A stretch of DNA of 64,000 bases from JAFGKK01 sp964521085 (lineage in GTDB: Bacteria; Chloroflexota; Anaerolineae; Anaerolineales; RBG-16-64-43). The position numbers and the translations under genes were made by a program. Location of the stretch: assembly GCA_964521085.1 (NCBI GenBank), contig CAZFPL010000011.1, forward strand, positions 11,861 through 75,860, read 5' to 3'. Under the pieces are notes generated by a model. That model searched no databases. It was given only the letters and a program-made list of their open reading frames with translations, and was not told where the DNA came from. Positions 16,638 to 25,975 of the stretch are shown piece after piece (the first letter of the stretch is position 1; the number at the start of each line of letters is the position of its first letter).

Positions 16638-17727
16638 AATCCCCGAAACAGATTCCCAATCCGCGCGCAGTGATAACTCCCTCGCCCGCCGGATCCACAC
16701 GCTTGGGCACTGCGAGTGCATCCTCAAGCGGAAGATCGGTGATCATGGAATTCCGCAGCGCGACCATCCGACCGAATTTTTCCTGCATGGCCACCCGGAC
16801 GGCGGCCGCGCCGTAGCGCGTCGCCAGCCAGCGGTCGAACGGGGTGGGGCGGCCGCCGCGCTGCACGTGCCCCAGCACGGTGACGCGCGTTTCCGTCCGG
16901 CAGCGTTCCCCGACGATCTTGGCCACGAGCGCTCCAACCCCGCCCAGGCGCGCGACATACACTTCATCGCCGGCTTTGCTGTAAATCGGATCTTCTCCCT
17001 TGGGGTGCGCGCCTTCCGCAACGGCCAGGATGCTGAATTTGCTTCCACGCGAGGCGCGCTCACTGACTTTTTGGCACACGCTTTCGAATAGAAACGGAAT
17101 TTCCGGAATGAGGATGACATCCGCGCCACCGGCAACCCCCGCCTCCAGGGTCAGGAATCCGGCGTCGCGTCCCATCAGCTCGACGACCATCGCGCGATGG
17201 TGGGATTCGGCCGTGGTGTGAAGTTTATCGAGCGCCTCGGTGGCGGTGTTGAGCGCGGTGTCAAATCCGAAGGTGACTTCGGTGCCACCGACATCGTTGT
17301 CGATTGTCTTGGGGACTCCCACCACCGGGCATCCCTTCCGCCCCAGGTCGAGGGCGATGCGCAGAGTCCCGTCTCCGCCGACGACAATCAATGCGTCCAG
17401 CGCGAGTCCGTCCAGCGCCTGCATCACCTGGTCCGATCGGTCGACCACTTGGGTGGTTCCATCCGGCAGCTCGACCTTTTGCGCAAACGGATTCCCGCGG
17501 TTGGCGGTGCCGAGAATCGTTCCTCCGCGGGGCAGGATTCCACGCACGTCATCGAGGGTAAGCGGGCGGGTTCCGCCGGGAGTGAACAGGCCGTCGAATC
17601 CGTCCTCGATCCCGACGGTTTCCGCATCGTACTCGATCACGGCTGTTTTCACCGCGGCCCGGATGACGGCGTTCAATCCGGGCGCGTCTCCGCCGCCGGT
17701 GACGATCCCAATTCGTTTTTTCTTCAT
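16636..17727 (-). CDS. pfkA: 6-phosphofructokinase
   Basis: Phosphorylates fructose-6-phosphate in glycolysis. 363 aa from ATG 17727, which has AAAGGAG 8 nt upstream. Motifs: GIVTGGGDAPGLN (residues 7-19), VGGDGT (116-121), PKTIDNDVGGTE (139-150), MGRDAGF and the C-terminal HVQRGGRPTPFDR. At the two positions that separate phosphate donors it has Gly (as in ATP enzymes, GGDG) but Lys in PKTIDND (as in pyrophosphate and group III enzymes). Gly at the first site generally predicts ATP use, but this mixed signature leaves the donor open. Monocistronic by layout. Confidence 0.92.
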   Translation of the reverse strand: MKKKRIGIVTGGGDAPGLNAVIRAAVKTAVIEYDAETVGIEDGFDGLFTPGGTRPLTLDDVRGILPRGGTILGTANRGNPFAQKVELPDGTTQVVDRSDQVMQALDGLALDALIVVGGDGTLRIALDLGRKGCPVVGVPKTIDNDVGGTEVTFGFDTALNTATEALDKLHTTAESHHRAMVVELMGRDAGFLTLEAGVAGGADVILIPEIPFLFESVCQKVSERASRGSKFSILAVAEGAHPKGEDPIYSKAGDEVYVARLGGVGALVAKIVGERCRTETRVTVLGHVQRGGRPTPFDRWLATRYGAAAVRVAMQEKFGRMVALRNSMITDLPLEDALAVPKRVDPAGEGVITARGLGICFGD

Positions 17728-17915
17728 AGCCGCTCCTTTGCGCTGCTTTCCCAAAACGGATTTGCCGGGAGGATCGTTCTCCATTTTAATACACCTGTCG
17801 AATCCGGCATTTCCCCGTTGCTGAATGCCCATCCGGAGGTACCCGAGGTGGCCGGATGGATTGTAGTATACTTGTTCAGATATTCATACTTTAGTTAATT
17901 TCCAGGAGATGAACC

Positions 17916-19169
17916 TTGACCGATAATACAACTCCTAAACCGCAATTGCGGATCCCCCGCAACTTGTTGGCGGTGTCCCTGGGTTCCCTATTCACCGACA
18001 TCTCGTCGGAGATGATGGTTCATCTCCTGCCGCTCTTCCTGACCAACGTCCTTGGGGCGAAAACGGCGATCGTCGGTTTGATCGAAGGCGTCGCGGAAAG
18101 CACCGCCAGTTTGACCCGGCTATTTTCCGGTTGGCTGTCCGACAAGCTTGGAAAACGGAAAGCATTGACCGTCTTCGGGTATTCGCTTTCGGCGGTCGCC
18201 AAGCCGTTGTTCCTGCTGGCCAACACTTGGCCTTTAGTGCTGATCCTGCGCTTCGCCGACCGGCTCGGGAAAGGGATCCGCACCGCGCCTCGCGATGCGC
18301 TGGTGGCGGACTCGCTCATGGCCGAGACCCGCGGATTCGGGTTCGGCTTGCACCGCGCGGCGGACACGCTTGGAGCCACAATCGGTCTGGCGGTCGCGGC
18401 GGCGGTCACCTACGCGGCCGGCCCGTCGGCGGTCAGCCTGAAGGCGGATACGTTCCATCTGGTAGTCTGGATCAGCATCCTGCCCGCGATCCTCGGAGTG
18501 CTGTGCCTGGTGCTCCTTGCGCGCGATGTGACCGCAGCTTCGAAACCGAAATCCGAAGCGGAACCGGTCTCATCCGCACCGCCGGCTAAAAAGCCGCGGA
18601 TGAGCCCGCGGCTTGTGGGATTCTATATCGTGGTGGCCCTGTTCACGCTCGGCAACTCGTCGGATTCGTTCCTTGTCCTCAGAGCGCAAGACCGCGGGTT
18701 AAGCATTTTCCATGTGATGCTCGCCATCCTGGTATTCAACGTGATCTATACGCTTACCTCGACGCCGGCGGGCTTGCGGTCGGATAAGGTCGGGCGCGGG
18801 CGGGTGCTGGTCGTGGGCTGGCTGATCTACGGCCTGGTGTACCTCGGGTTCGCCGTGGCGGGTGCCTCCTGGCAAATCTATGTTCTCTATGCGCTGTATG
18901 GTCTGTATTACGCGATGGTGGAAGGAACCGCCCGGGCGTACGTCGCCGACCTCTCTTCGCCGGAACATCGCGGGACAGCCTACGGCATCTTTACCGCCGC
19001 GGTCGGAATCATGGCATTCCCGGCCTCACTGATCGCCGGCATCCTGTGGCAGGGAGTGTCTTCCTGGCAGGGTCTCGGCGCATCCGCGCCGTTTTACTTT
19101 GGTTCGGCGATGGCGATCGTGGCTGTCTTGCTCACGGTTTTTTGGCTGCCAAGGTTGGCGAAGGAATAG
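17916..19169 (+). CDS. MFS transporter
   Basis: 417-aa polytopic membrane protein, about 12 hydrophobic segments. The cytoplasmic loop between helices 2 and 3 carries the MFS signature as GWLSDKLGKRK, with a second copy in the C-terminal half (GLRSDKVGRGR), and RFADRLGKGIRTAPRDAL resembles the YnfM/multidrug-type subgroup. The central loop is charged and proline-rich. TTG start at 17916 chosen: AGGAGATG lies 7 nt upstream and the nearby ATG at 17909 is out of frame. The stop codon lies inside the 55-nt repeat that precedes gap 1. Substrate not predictable. Confidence 0.88.
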   Translation: MTDNTTPKPQLRIPRNLLAVSLGSLFTDISSEMMVHLLPLFLTNVLGAKTAIVGLIEGVAESTASLTRLFSGWLSDKLGKRKALTVFGYSLSAVAKPLFLLANTWPLVLILRFADRLGKGIRTAPRDALVADSLMAETRGFGFGLHRAADTLGATIGLAVAAAVTYAAGPSAVSLKADTFHLVVWISILPAILGVLCLVLLARDVTAASKPKSEAEPVSSAPPAKKPRMSPRLVGFYIVVALFTLGNSSDSFLVLRAQDRGLSIFHVMLAILVFNVIYTLTSTPAGLRSDKVGRGRVLVVGWLIYGLVYLGFAVAGASWQIYVLYALYGLYYAMVEGTARAYVADLSSPEHRGTAYGIFTAAVGIMAFPASLIAGILWQGVSSWQGLGASAPFYFGSAMAIVAVLLTVFWLPRLAKE

Positions 19170-19539
19170 ACTGTCCTAACCCCCTCGTCCCCAACCCTCC
19201 TCTCGCTTCGCTCGAGGANNNNNNNNNNNNNNNNNNNNNNNNNNNNNNNNNNNNNNNNNNNNNNNNNNNNNNNNNNNNNNNNNNNNNNNNNNNNNNNNNN
19301 NNNNNNNNNNNNNNNNNNGAATAGACTGTCCTAACCCCCTCGTCCCCAACCCTCCTCTCGCTTCGCTCGAGGAGGGTGCCGAAGCCCAGGTGGTTTTCCA
19401 GGGCGAAGGCGGGGAGGGGAGGATAGGCAGTGCGGCAGATCGAAGAAATTTTTCTTTCAAATGGGAATACCAGATGCGATAGCCGGAATCGACCGGCCGT
19501 GATATAAATCAACCGGGTGTTCTACTCCAAGGGGGATGT
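19164..19539. repeat. Scaffold gap 1 with 55-nt duplicated contig ends
   Basis: Ns occupy 19219-19318. The 55 nt before the gap (19164-19218, including the MFS stop) are repeated exactly right after it (19319-19373). The repeat contains a pyrimidine-rich palindrome CCTCCTC...GAGGAGG with a TCGCTTCGCTC centre. An exact 55-nt duplication is the size of a common assembly k-mer, so the two contigs probably abut here and the gap may have zero real length. 19374-19539 holds no gene I can support. Confidence 0.85.
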
Positions 19540-21843
19540 ATGACGCTCTTTTATTTTTGCATCGCCTGGTTGGCTGGAATCGCCCTCGCTTCGCCGCTGG
19601 GGCTTCCGCTTTCTTCCTCGCTGTTTGCCGGTGCGCTCCTGTTTCTGTTCGCATTCACCATCCGAAAATTGCGGATAGTCTTTCTCTGCTTGTCGTTTTT
19701 CCTTTTCGGATGCGCGCGCCTTTCCGCCGCGCAACCGAAATCCGGGCCCGGATCCATCGGGTCGTATGTCAACTCCTCCGCCGTGTTCGAAGTCATACTG
19801 GACGAAGATCCGATCCCCCGGGGAAGCGGGTTCCGCGTCCGCGCGCGTGTCGTCCGGATTACTCTGGGGGATGGAGAAGAAATCCGCGGTTTGGATGGCG
19901 CGGTGCTGGTGGAATTTCGTTATCCGCCGGCGGATTGGCGGCCTCGATATGGGGATCAGCTTGTGCTTTCCGGTCTGCTGCAATCTCCGCCGGAGATTAA
20001 AGGATTCGATTATGCCGGATTTCTTGCGCGCCAGGGGGTGTATGGAATCCTGAGCGATCCGGCCGTCCATTCAACGGCGGAGGGGGCGTCCAATCCCCTG
20101 CGGGCGGTTCTCTTCTCTTTCCGGCGCCGCGCGCTGGAAACACTCCGGGCGCTTTTCCCCGAACCGGAAGCCTCGCTGCTGGCGGGGATTCTCCTCGGCG
20201 AGGAGAGTTCCATCCCGGCCGACCTCCAGGACGCATTTTCGCGGACCGGAACATCGCACATCGTGGCGATATCCGGATTTAATATCTCCATCATCGCCGG
20301 TCTGTTCCTGGCGTTGACCAAACGTCTTCCGCGCAGGATTCCCGGCTGGCTGCTCGCAGCACTTGGAATCGCGATCTACACCGTCCTGGTGGGTGCGGCG
20401 GCATCCGTCGTCCGCGCGGCGATCATGGGCGGCATGGCGATCCTCGCCCGCCAGCTGGGAAGAAGATCGCACGGAATGACGTCGCTGGCCTTCACCGGTG
20501 CGGCGATGACGGCAGTCAATCCATGGACGCTGTGGGACATCGGTTTCCAACTTTCCTTTGCCGCGACCCTGGGGTTGATCCTTTATGCCGATCCGCTGCA
20601 GAGCGGTGTCGAGCGCTTGCTGCTCCGCCGGATTTCGAAAGAGAAAGCCCGCGCTCTGGCGACGACGGCAAGCGATGTCGTGCTGATGACGATGGCGGCT
20701 CAGATCACGACTCTGCCGATCATGCTCTTCTATTTCAGCTCCCTTTCACTCAGCGCGTTCGTTATCAATCCGCTTATCCTCTCGGTCCAGCCGATGGTGA
20801 TGATCTGCGGGGGAATGGCGCTGCTTCTGGGAATACTCTGGCTGCCGGCCGGGCAGGCGCTGGCGTGGGCGGGCTGGGCGCCGACGGCGTACACGATCCG
20901 CGTGGTGGAATGGGGCGGGAATCTATCCACGCTTTGGTGGCCGATCGGACAAATCTCGCCGGTATGGATCGCAGGCTACTATGCCGCGTTGTTCGGCGGG
21001 ACCGCGCTTTCCGCCCGGCAGATGCTTCCGCATCTGGAATGGGGAAAAAATATTGCGGCGAAGATTTCCACCGTTGCGGTCCCGATCCTCGCCGCGGGAG
21101 TTTTTCTCGTGTGGGGCGCTTATTTCGATAAACCCGACGGCCGATTGCATCTGACGATGCTGTCCACCGGCGGGGAAGCCCTTCTGTTGCGAACGCCGGC
21201 CGGCGGAACGGTGCTCATCGACGCCGGCGGGGATGCCAACCTCGTGCTTTCCGGCCTGGGCCGAATCCTCGGGTTTGGATCGCAGCGCCTGGATTGGATC
21301 GTCGTCGGATCCGCCGCCGAAGAAAGCACCTCCGCACTGGCGGAAATCGGCGCGCGGTTCGAGATCGGGAGTGTTCTGATTCCGATTGGAACGGATCGAA
21401 ACAGGAAAACGCTTACCGGCCTCCTCGCGCACTGCATAGAAAACAATATCCCGATTCTTGAGGGAGGCGAAGGATATAAGCTCGATCTTGGCAGAGGGTC
21501 GACACTCACGGTGCTGGCGCAGGGCGGATCAGGGATGATCCTGGCGGTGGAATATGGGGCGGCTCGATGGTTGATTCTCGACGGGTTGGATGAAACAGTC
21601 AACCGCCGGATGCTCACCCAGGGCAGGGTGCCGTCCGCGCAGGCCGTCTTTTTTCCATTATCGGTGAAAAAGGCGGGCGGACTGTCGGATTGGCTGCGGG
21701 CCGCCCGCCCGCGTGTGGGATTGTGGCCGTTCGGGGCGGATTTGGGCTGGCCGGACGGAATCGACCTGCTGCGCGCTGACGCTCACGGTTGGATCGATCT
21801 GGCAACCGATGGAATTCATTTGTGGGTGCGGGTGGAGAAATAA
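19540..21843 (+). CDS. comEC: ComEC/Rec2-type DNA uptake channel
   Basis: 767-aa membrane protein for import of transforming DNA. N-terminal helices (residues 1-55), a soluble OB-like DUF4131 region (~60-190), then the Competence domain (~200-490) with SRTGTSHIVAISGFNISI and many helices. The C-terminal ~240 residues follow the metallo-beta-lactamase fold order (LTMLSTGGEALLLRTPAGGTVLIDAGG...) but where HxHxDH should follow the fourth strand it reads IVVGSAAEESTSALAEIG. The metal ligands are therefore missing and the nuclease domain is probably inactive. ATG 19540 follows AAGGGGGAT. No comEA or comFC is in the window. Confidence 0.9.
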   Translation: MTLFYFCIAWLAGIALASPLGLPLSSSLFAGALLFLFAFTIRKLRIVFLCLSFFLFGCARLSAAQPKSGPGSIGSYVNSSAVFEVILDEDPIPRGSGFRVRARVVRITLGDGEEIRGLDGAVLVEFRYPPADWRPRYGDQLVLSGLLQSPPEIKGFDYAGFLARQGVYGILSDPAVHSTAEGASNPLRAVLFSFRRRALETLRALFPEPEASLLAGILLGEESSIPADLQDAFSRTGTSHIVAISGFNISIIAGLFLALTKRLPRRIPGWLLAALGIAIYTVLVGAAASVVRAAIMGGMAILARQLGRRSHGMTSLAFTGAAMTAVNPWTLWDIGFQLSFAATLGLILYADPLQSGVERLLLRRISKEKARALATTASDVVLMTMAAQITTLPIMLFYFSSLSLSAFVINPLILSVQPMVMICGGMALLLGILWLPAGQALAWAGWAPTAYTIRVVEWGGNLSTLWWPIGQISPVWIAGYYAALFGGTALSARQMLPHLEWGKNIAAKISTVAVPILAAGVFLVWGAYFDKPDGRLHLTMLSTGGEALLLRTPAGGTVLIDAGGDANLVLSGLGRILGFGSQRLDWIVVGSAAEESTSALAEIGARFEIGSVLIPIGTDRNRKTLTGLLAHCIENNIPILEGGEGYKLDLGRGSTLTVLAQGGSGMILAVEYGAARWLILDGLDETVNRRMLTQGRVPSAQAVFFPLSVKKAGGLSDWLRAARPRVGLWPFGADLGWPDGIDLLRADAHGWIDLATDGIHLWVRVEK

Positions 21844-22040
21844 TATCCACCGGCGTGGAGAATCTCCACAAAACCTCCATAAAAACTCCGTCTCCCTTGC
21901 GATAAAAACCAAGTCGACCTACAATCTCATCATCAGTTTTTGACCTACGATAAGAATTTCGTCCGGGGACAAACCAGCGGTGTATATTCGGATGTGGAAC
22001 TCTCGGCCTGCCACGAGTAGGGATCGAAATCACCGGAGAA

Positions 22041-22077
22041 AAAAGCACGCGGAAGGCTTGGCTTCCGCGTGCTTTTT
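22041..22077 (-). terminator. Bidirectional intrinsic terminator
   Basis: AAAAGCACGCGGAAG (22041-22055) pairs with CTTCCGCGTGCTTTT (22062-22076) around GCTTGG. A-rich on one side and T-rich on the other, so it works in both directions. It ends the dagK-plsC operon on the minus strand, and could stop read-through from comEC on the plus strand. The remainder of 21844-22118 shows no gene. Confidence 0.85.
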
Positions 22078-22118
22078 ATTTCCAAAGGCAGGTGGCGGGA
22101 TGCGGGTTCTTCCGCGGT

Positions 22119-22799
22119 TTAGCGTGCGGGTTCGTCGACCAGAAAGCGGTTTGTCGCTCTGGACAGGTCCGCATAATACCCGCGGTACTCCGGCGGCAGC
22201 AGCGCGGCAAGCCGGTACATGATCTCGGTGGTTATTTGTTCGCGTACATCGCGCGTAAGCTTTCCGCCTTCCATGCGAACGCGGAAGGGCGGGCCGACGC
22301 GGAAGTAGAAATCCGTCCGCCGCAAACGCGGCAGATTGTGGCTGAATTTTTCCCCGCCATAGTAGGCGACCGGGATGACCGGCGCGCCGCTGTCGAGCGC
22401 GAGCACAGATACGCCGGTACGCGCCTTCTGCAGCCGGCCGTCGCCGCTGCGGGTGCCTTCCGGCGCGATCGCCAGGATCCGTTCCGAACGCAGGACATCG
22501 CGCGCGTGGCCGATGGCTGTCCGATCCACTTCACCGCGCCGGATTGGAATCGCTCCGCCCAGGCTGAAGAAGAACCCCAGCGCCGGATTGTTCCAGGTTT
22601 CGATCTTCGCAAACCCGGTGACGGAGCGGGGTATCAGGTGGGTGTAAAAAATCGGGACGTCGAGGAAGTTGACGTGGTTGGCGACCAGGAGCAGCGGCCC
22701 CTTGTGCGGGATCGCTTTCAATTCTTCGTCGTGGACGCGGCAGAGAGTCCGGCCAAGGACCCGGATCGGAGAATACACCACCGTCTGCGCCAGATTCAT
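22119..22799 (-). CDS. plsC: 1-acyl-sn-glycerol-3-phosphate acyltransferase
   Basis: Adds the second acyl chain in phosphatidic acid synthesis at the inner membrane face. 226 aa. Motif I NHVNFLD (NHx4D catalytic pair), motif II around GAIPIRRGEVDRT, motif III EGTRS (in IAPEGTRSGDGR) and motif IV VIPVAYYG are all present. It starts 10 nt after the stop of the lipid kinase gene, in the same direction, which makes a small phospholipid operon. The N-terminal helix typical of PlsC is weak. Specific acyl acceptor is inferred from the family. Confidence 0.9.
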   Translation of the reverse strand: MNLAQTVVYSPIRVLGRTLCRVHDEELKAIPHKGPLLLVANHVNFLDVPIFYTHLIPRSVTGFAKIETWNNPALGFFFSLGGAIPIRRGEVDRTAIGHARDVLRSERILAIAPEGTRSGDGRLQKARTGVSVLALDSGAPVIPVAYYGGEKFSHNLPRLRRTDFYFRVGPPFRVRMEGGKLTRDVREQITTEIMYRLAALLPPEYRGYYADLSRATNRFLVDEPAR

Positions 22800-22809
22800 G
22801 CCGCCGTCC

Positions 22810-23733
22810 TTACCCGCCGACGATCACGTCGATCGCTTTGGGCAGGATCTCCGCGGCCAGCGAGTCGGCTTCGGTGCAGAGGGTCTCGCCGTCGGCGTGC
22901 GCCGCAATCGACCCGGTAAGGGCCTTGACGTTCAACTTGGCCGTGTTGAAATAGCGGATCGCCGGATGACCGGCCTGGGTGCCCTGGATAAAACGCGGGA
23001 TGAGGAGGAAGATCCCCAGCCGGCTGACCTGGCCGGCCAGGCAGACGGTAAAGAGGCCGTCGTCATTTTTGGATTGCGGAGCCATCTGGAACGATCCGCC
23101 CATCCGGCGGCCGTTCATCACCGAGACCATCAGCGCGGGCTGTTCGATCGTGCCGCCGTCGTGCACAATTCTCAGGAGCGGCGCGTGGAAGTAGAGGAAG
23201 ATCGTTTTCAACGCCGCGACGAGGTAGGAGGGAAATCCGGTAAGCCAGGTGAGTTTGGCGGCTTCGAATCCGACGATGGTGTCGAACCCGATTCCGATGC
23301 CGTTGCCGAAATACCGACCCTGCGGGAATAATCCGCCGGTGACTTTTCCGACATCCATCCGCTGGCGCTTTCCGGTTGCCAGAACGCGGCAGGAAGGTTC
23401 CAATCCGTGGGGCACGTTGATGCCGTGGCCGAAATCGTTTCCCCGGCCGACGGTGATGATTCCCATCGCGGCTTCCCCCTCTCCGGCCAGCTTCGCCTGC
23501 ATCAGTCCGTTCAATACCTCGTTGGCGGTGCCGTCCCCGCCCATCGCAACAATCACATCGAAATCTTCGCGCGCCGCCTGGCGGGCCAGTTCCACGGCGT
23601 GCATCGGCCGTTCGGTTCGAACCAGGTCGAAGGTGATGCCGAGTGAAATCAGAAGTTCTTTGGCCTGCGGGATATCGGCTTCGCCTTCGCCCCGGCCGGA
23701 TGTGGGATTGACGATGATTTTATAGCGACCCAT
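22810..23733 (-). CDS. Diacylglycerol/lipid kinase (YegS/DagK family)
   Basis: 307 aa from ATG 23733 (MGRYKIIVNPTSGRGEG); GGAG is 11 nt upstream. Shows NPTSGRG (nucleotide loop), AMGGDGTANEVLNGL (the GGDG motif) and TVGRGNDFGHGI, then the C-terminal beta-sandwich with LTGSIAAHADGETL. Family function is ATP-dependent phosphorylation of diacylglycerol or a related lipid, returning it to phosphatidic acid. This agrees with plsC next door. Sphingolipid kinase-like enzymes share the fold, so the lipid remains to be assigned. Confidence 0.9.
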   Translation of the reverse strand: MGRYKIIVNPTSGRGEGEADIPQAKELLISLGITFDLVRTERPMHAVELARQAAREDFDVIVAMGGDGTANEVLNGLMQAKLAGEGEAAMGIITVGRGNDFGHGINVPHGLEPSCRVLATGKRQRMDVGKVTGGLFPQGRYFGNGIGIGFDTIVGFEAAKLTWLTGFPSYLVAALKTIFLYFHAPLLRIVHDGGTIEQPALMVSVMNGRRMGGSFQMAPQSKNDDGLFTVCLAGQVSRLGIFLLIPRFIQGTQAGHPAIRYFNTAKLNVKALTGSIAAHADGETLCTEADSLAAEILPKAIDVIVGG

Positions 23734-24175
23734 GATGGAAAATTCTCCATGACACGAAGATTGGTCGGGATGATAACACAGCCTTCCAGAGCGCGGCAAT
23801 GCCAAATACCAAAAGCAGGTCTGAATCTGAAAAAGGCATGGAATTTCCGCTCTGATTGCCGGACGCCCCTGTCCGTTAATCGTCCCATTTGAAGTGCGAT
23901 ACGGCAGACGGGAAGGGATCGTCGGCAGTGCTCGTTTTCAAGACGATTAACAGTTATTAACCCGCGCGAAACCGATAAGTTGTAGTCCGGAAATGCAGAT
24001 TGGGAATTTCTATGTGGATAAAGGAGTACACATTCAACGATACGATTCCGCCGATCTCACCGGTTTCCCCTGCCGGGATGCGGACATGAACAGCATAGCT
24101 GTTCGATCCGCTGGCGGTCTTTTCCCCATTAATCCGGTAACAGCAAGGAGAATTATCGGATCGGCACAGCCGGAA
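23734..24175. other. Gene-free stretch upstream of the lipid kinase operon
   Basis: 442 bases without a supportable gene on either strand. It holds the 5' region of the dagK-plsC operon and the 3' region of the following lipoprotein gene. The only structure I see is a perfect 7-bp palindrome GAACAGC-ATA-GCTGTTC at 24088-24104. Confidence 0.6.
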
Positions 24176-25516
24176 TCAAGCCCCAATGATCGGAGAGAGG
24201 GCTTCCCATGTTTTTCCTCCATCTTTGGTGTACATCAACAGAGGGGTTTCCCCCTTCCGCGCGGCGGCCCAGCCTTTGTTCCAATCGATAAAATCAAACT
24301 GGCCCGTCCAATCGATGGAGTTGATTTTTTCCCATTCTTCCGTCTCGCCGTTGTAACCGTAAATATCTTTCCCGACGGCCAGACCGCTCACGACATCCCC
24401 ACGAAAGACCCGCCCGTCGCCGGGGCTGCGGATCACCATCTGGCCTCCGGGATAAGGCATAACGTGCCAATTCGACCCGTCCAGATTGGAGGTGAAGAGA
24501 TTGGCAGCGGTTGTGGGAGTGGTTTTGGATGTGCATTCCACGCAGAGGATAAGATTGGTTTTCTGCGCGAAGAATACCGGTGGGCGGATACGACACGAAA
24601 AATCAGACGAAGTGAACAGCCCGGGCGGCGTTGCGGGGCTTGGAAGCTTGGCTTCGATCCAGCTCTTTCCGCCGTCGAAGGTTTGGAAGAGAAAGACTCC
24701 GGTGCGGTTGCCGCGGCAATCACCGGTCAACCAGCCGTTCCATGGACCGGTGAACAGGATCCCGGTTTTTTCGCATTCCTGAATGGGGGAGTTAACGGCC
24801 GGGTCGACGACCCGCTCCCAGGTATTGCCGCCGTTAAGCGTCTGGAAAAGCGCGATCCGGTCGGAGGCGGGATCGTCGCCTTTGTGGATTAAAACCCAAC
24901 CGGTGTTGATGTTAATGAAGAATACATCCGACACGCGGTACTTTCCCACCCAGCCGGAGAGGTCCAGCGGGGCGCTGGGTGTCCAGGTGGCTCCGCCGTT
25001 GGTGGTTTTCCAGACGACCGGCGCATCCGGCGGAGGCAGGAGGTCGGCGGAATAGAAGGTCACTAAGGCGGTGTCGACATCCCAAAAAGCCCCGACGGCG
25101 ATCCGCTCGGTGGCCGGTTGGACGACTGTCTTCTCCGGGGGAGTAACGTCCTTCCAAGTGGATCCCCCGTTGCCTGTCCAAAGCACATGATCTTGCCATT
25201 GTGTGTCGGCGGCTCCTCCGATCGACCATCCCTTTTCGGCGTCGATCATATCGATATAAGAGATCGCCAGCGCCGTTCGATCCGGAAGGTGGGCGATCGG
25301 ACCGGAGGTCGGCCTCACGGTTGGGGTTTGCATGGACGTGGATTCTGGAGGAAGCGGGGCGGCCGTCTCGGTCTGCGCTATCGCCGGGCGGATTTCATCG
25401 TCAGCGGTTTTGGATGGGGTGGCCCCGGTGAGTGAGGCGATTTGAGGGGTGGGAAAATTACAGGCGGCTAGCAACATGCAAAACAAGAGGGGAATGGACC
25501 AAAATCGGGTTCGCAT
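24176..25516 (-). CDS. Lipoprotein with BNR/YCF48-like propeller repeats
   Basis: 446 aa. Signal peptide with lipobox LLAAC (Cys at residue 19), then a Thr/Pro/Ser-rich linker to about residue 85. The rest has repeated units with an NGG-x-T/S-W core: GNGGSTWKDV, TTNGGATWTP, TLNGGNTWERV, FDGGKSWIEA and KDGGKTWEAL. These Asp-box-like turns mark sialidase/YCF48 beta-propellers. No catalytic sialidase residues are evident, so I regard it as a surface propeller, possibly binding protein or glycan. A near-identical style of linker lipoproteins recurs at 60962 and 63126. Monocistronic. Confidence 0.82.
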   Translation of the reverse strand: MRTRFWSIPLLFCMLLAACNFPTPQIASLTGATPSKTADDEIRPAIAQTETAAPLPPESTSMQTPTVRPTSGPIAHLPDRTALAISYIDMIDAEKGWSIGGAADTQWQDHVLWTGNGGSTWKDVTPPEKTVVQPATERIAVGAFWDVDTALVTFYSADLLPPPDAPVVWKTTNGGATWTPSAPLDLSGWVGKYRVSDVFFININTGWVLIHKGDDPASDRIALFQTLNGGNTWERVVDPAVNSPIQECEKTGILFTGPWNGWLTGDCRGNRTGVFLFQTFDGGKSWIEAKLPSPATPPGLFTSSDFSCRIRPPVFFAQKTNLILCVECTSKTTPTTAANLFTSNLDGSNWHVMPYPGGQMVIRSPGDGRVFRGDVVSGLAVGKDIYGYNGETEEWEKINSIDWTGQFDFIDWNKGWAAARKGETPLLMYTKDGGKTWEALSPIIGA

Positions 25517-25660
25517 GAGGCCTCCAAGGACCGCTTTAATGGGTAGAAGTCAATCCGGATTATACGGTTAATCGCCGGAAAGGGGAATTTCCAGATCGGC
25601 GCGGAGAGGCATCCGGTTTTCCGGATCGACCATTGGTGGTTCGCAAAAAGCATCGGTGAG

Positions 25661-25698
25661 GAAAATAAAAACCGGCCGATAGTTCATCGGTCGGTTTT
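25661..25698 (-). terminator. Terminator after tRNA-Asp
   Basis: On the minus strand ACCGACCGAT pairs with ATCGGCCGGT (one mismatch) around GAACT, followed by TTTTTATTTT. It starts only a few bases after the encoded CCA end of the tRNA. Confidence 0.8.
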
Positions 25699-25776
25699 TG
25701 GCGGGAGCGACGGGATTCGGACCCGCGATCTCGGCCTTGACAGGGCCGCGTGTTAGGCCAGCTACACCACGCCCCC
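25699..25776 (-). tRNA. tRNA-Asp (GTC), CCA encoded
   Basis: Acceptor GGGGGCG pairs with CGCTCCC (one G-U). Anticodon stem CGGCC/GGCCG encloses CTGTCAA, giving anticodon GTC (Asp). D arm GTG...CAC and T arm GCGGG-TCCGAAT-CCCGT complete the cloverleaf. The discriminator G at 25702 is followed by an encoded CCA (25701-25699). Confidence 0.95.
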
Positions 25777-25790
25777 GGGCGCGGGCGAGA

Positions 25791-25819
25791 GTTATACCAT
25801 GGTGATGGTCTTGCGTCAA
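25791..25819 (-). promoter_or_regulatory. Promoter of tRNA-Asp
   Basis: Minus strand TTGACG (25819-25814), 17-nt spacer, TATAAC (25796-25791); both boxes match five of six consensus positions. Start expected near 25785, about 9 nt before the mature tRNA. Confidence 0.7.
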
Positions 25820-25975
25820 CGGGTCTGGGCGGCGCAAGCCCGCGGTGGGATGCTTTCGGTATATCGGATGGTGGAAAATCCTTCGAAGGGATTCCCTTGG
25901 ATGCCGTCTTCCGGAAAATTCCATGCCGGAAGGCAGGCCCCATCGATCGGCGGGCCCCGGAAATTAATCGATGGT

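Noticed and set aside
24088..24104. LexA-type SOS box
   Set aside because: GAAC-N9-GTTC has wrong spacing for known LexA boxes and is not near a start codon.
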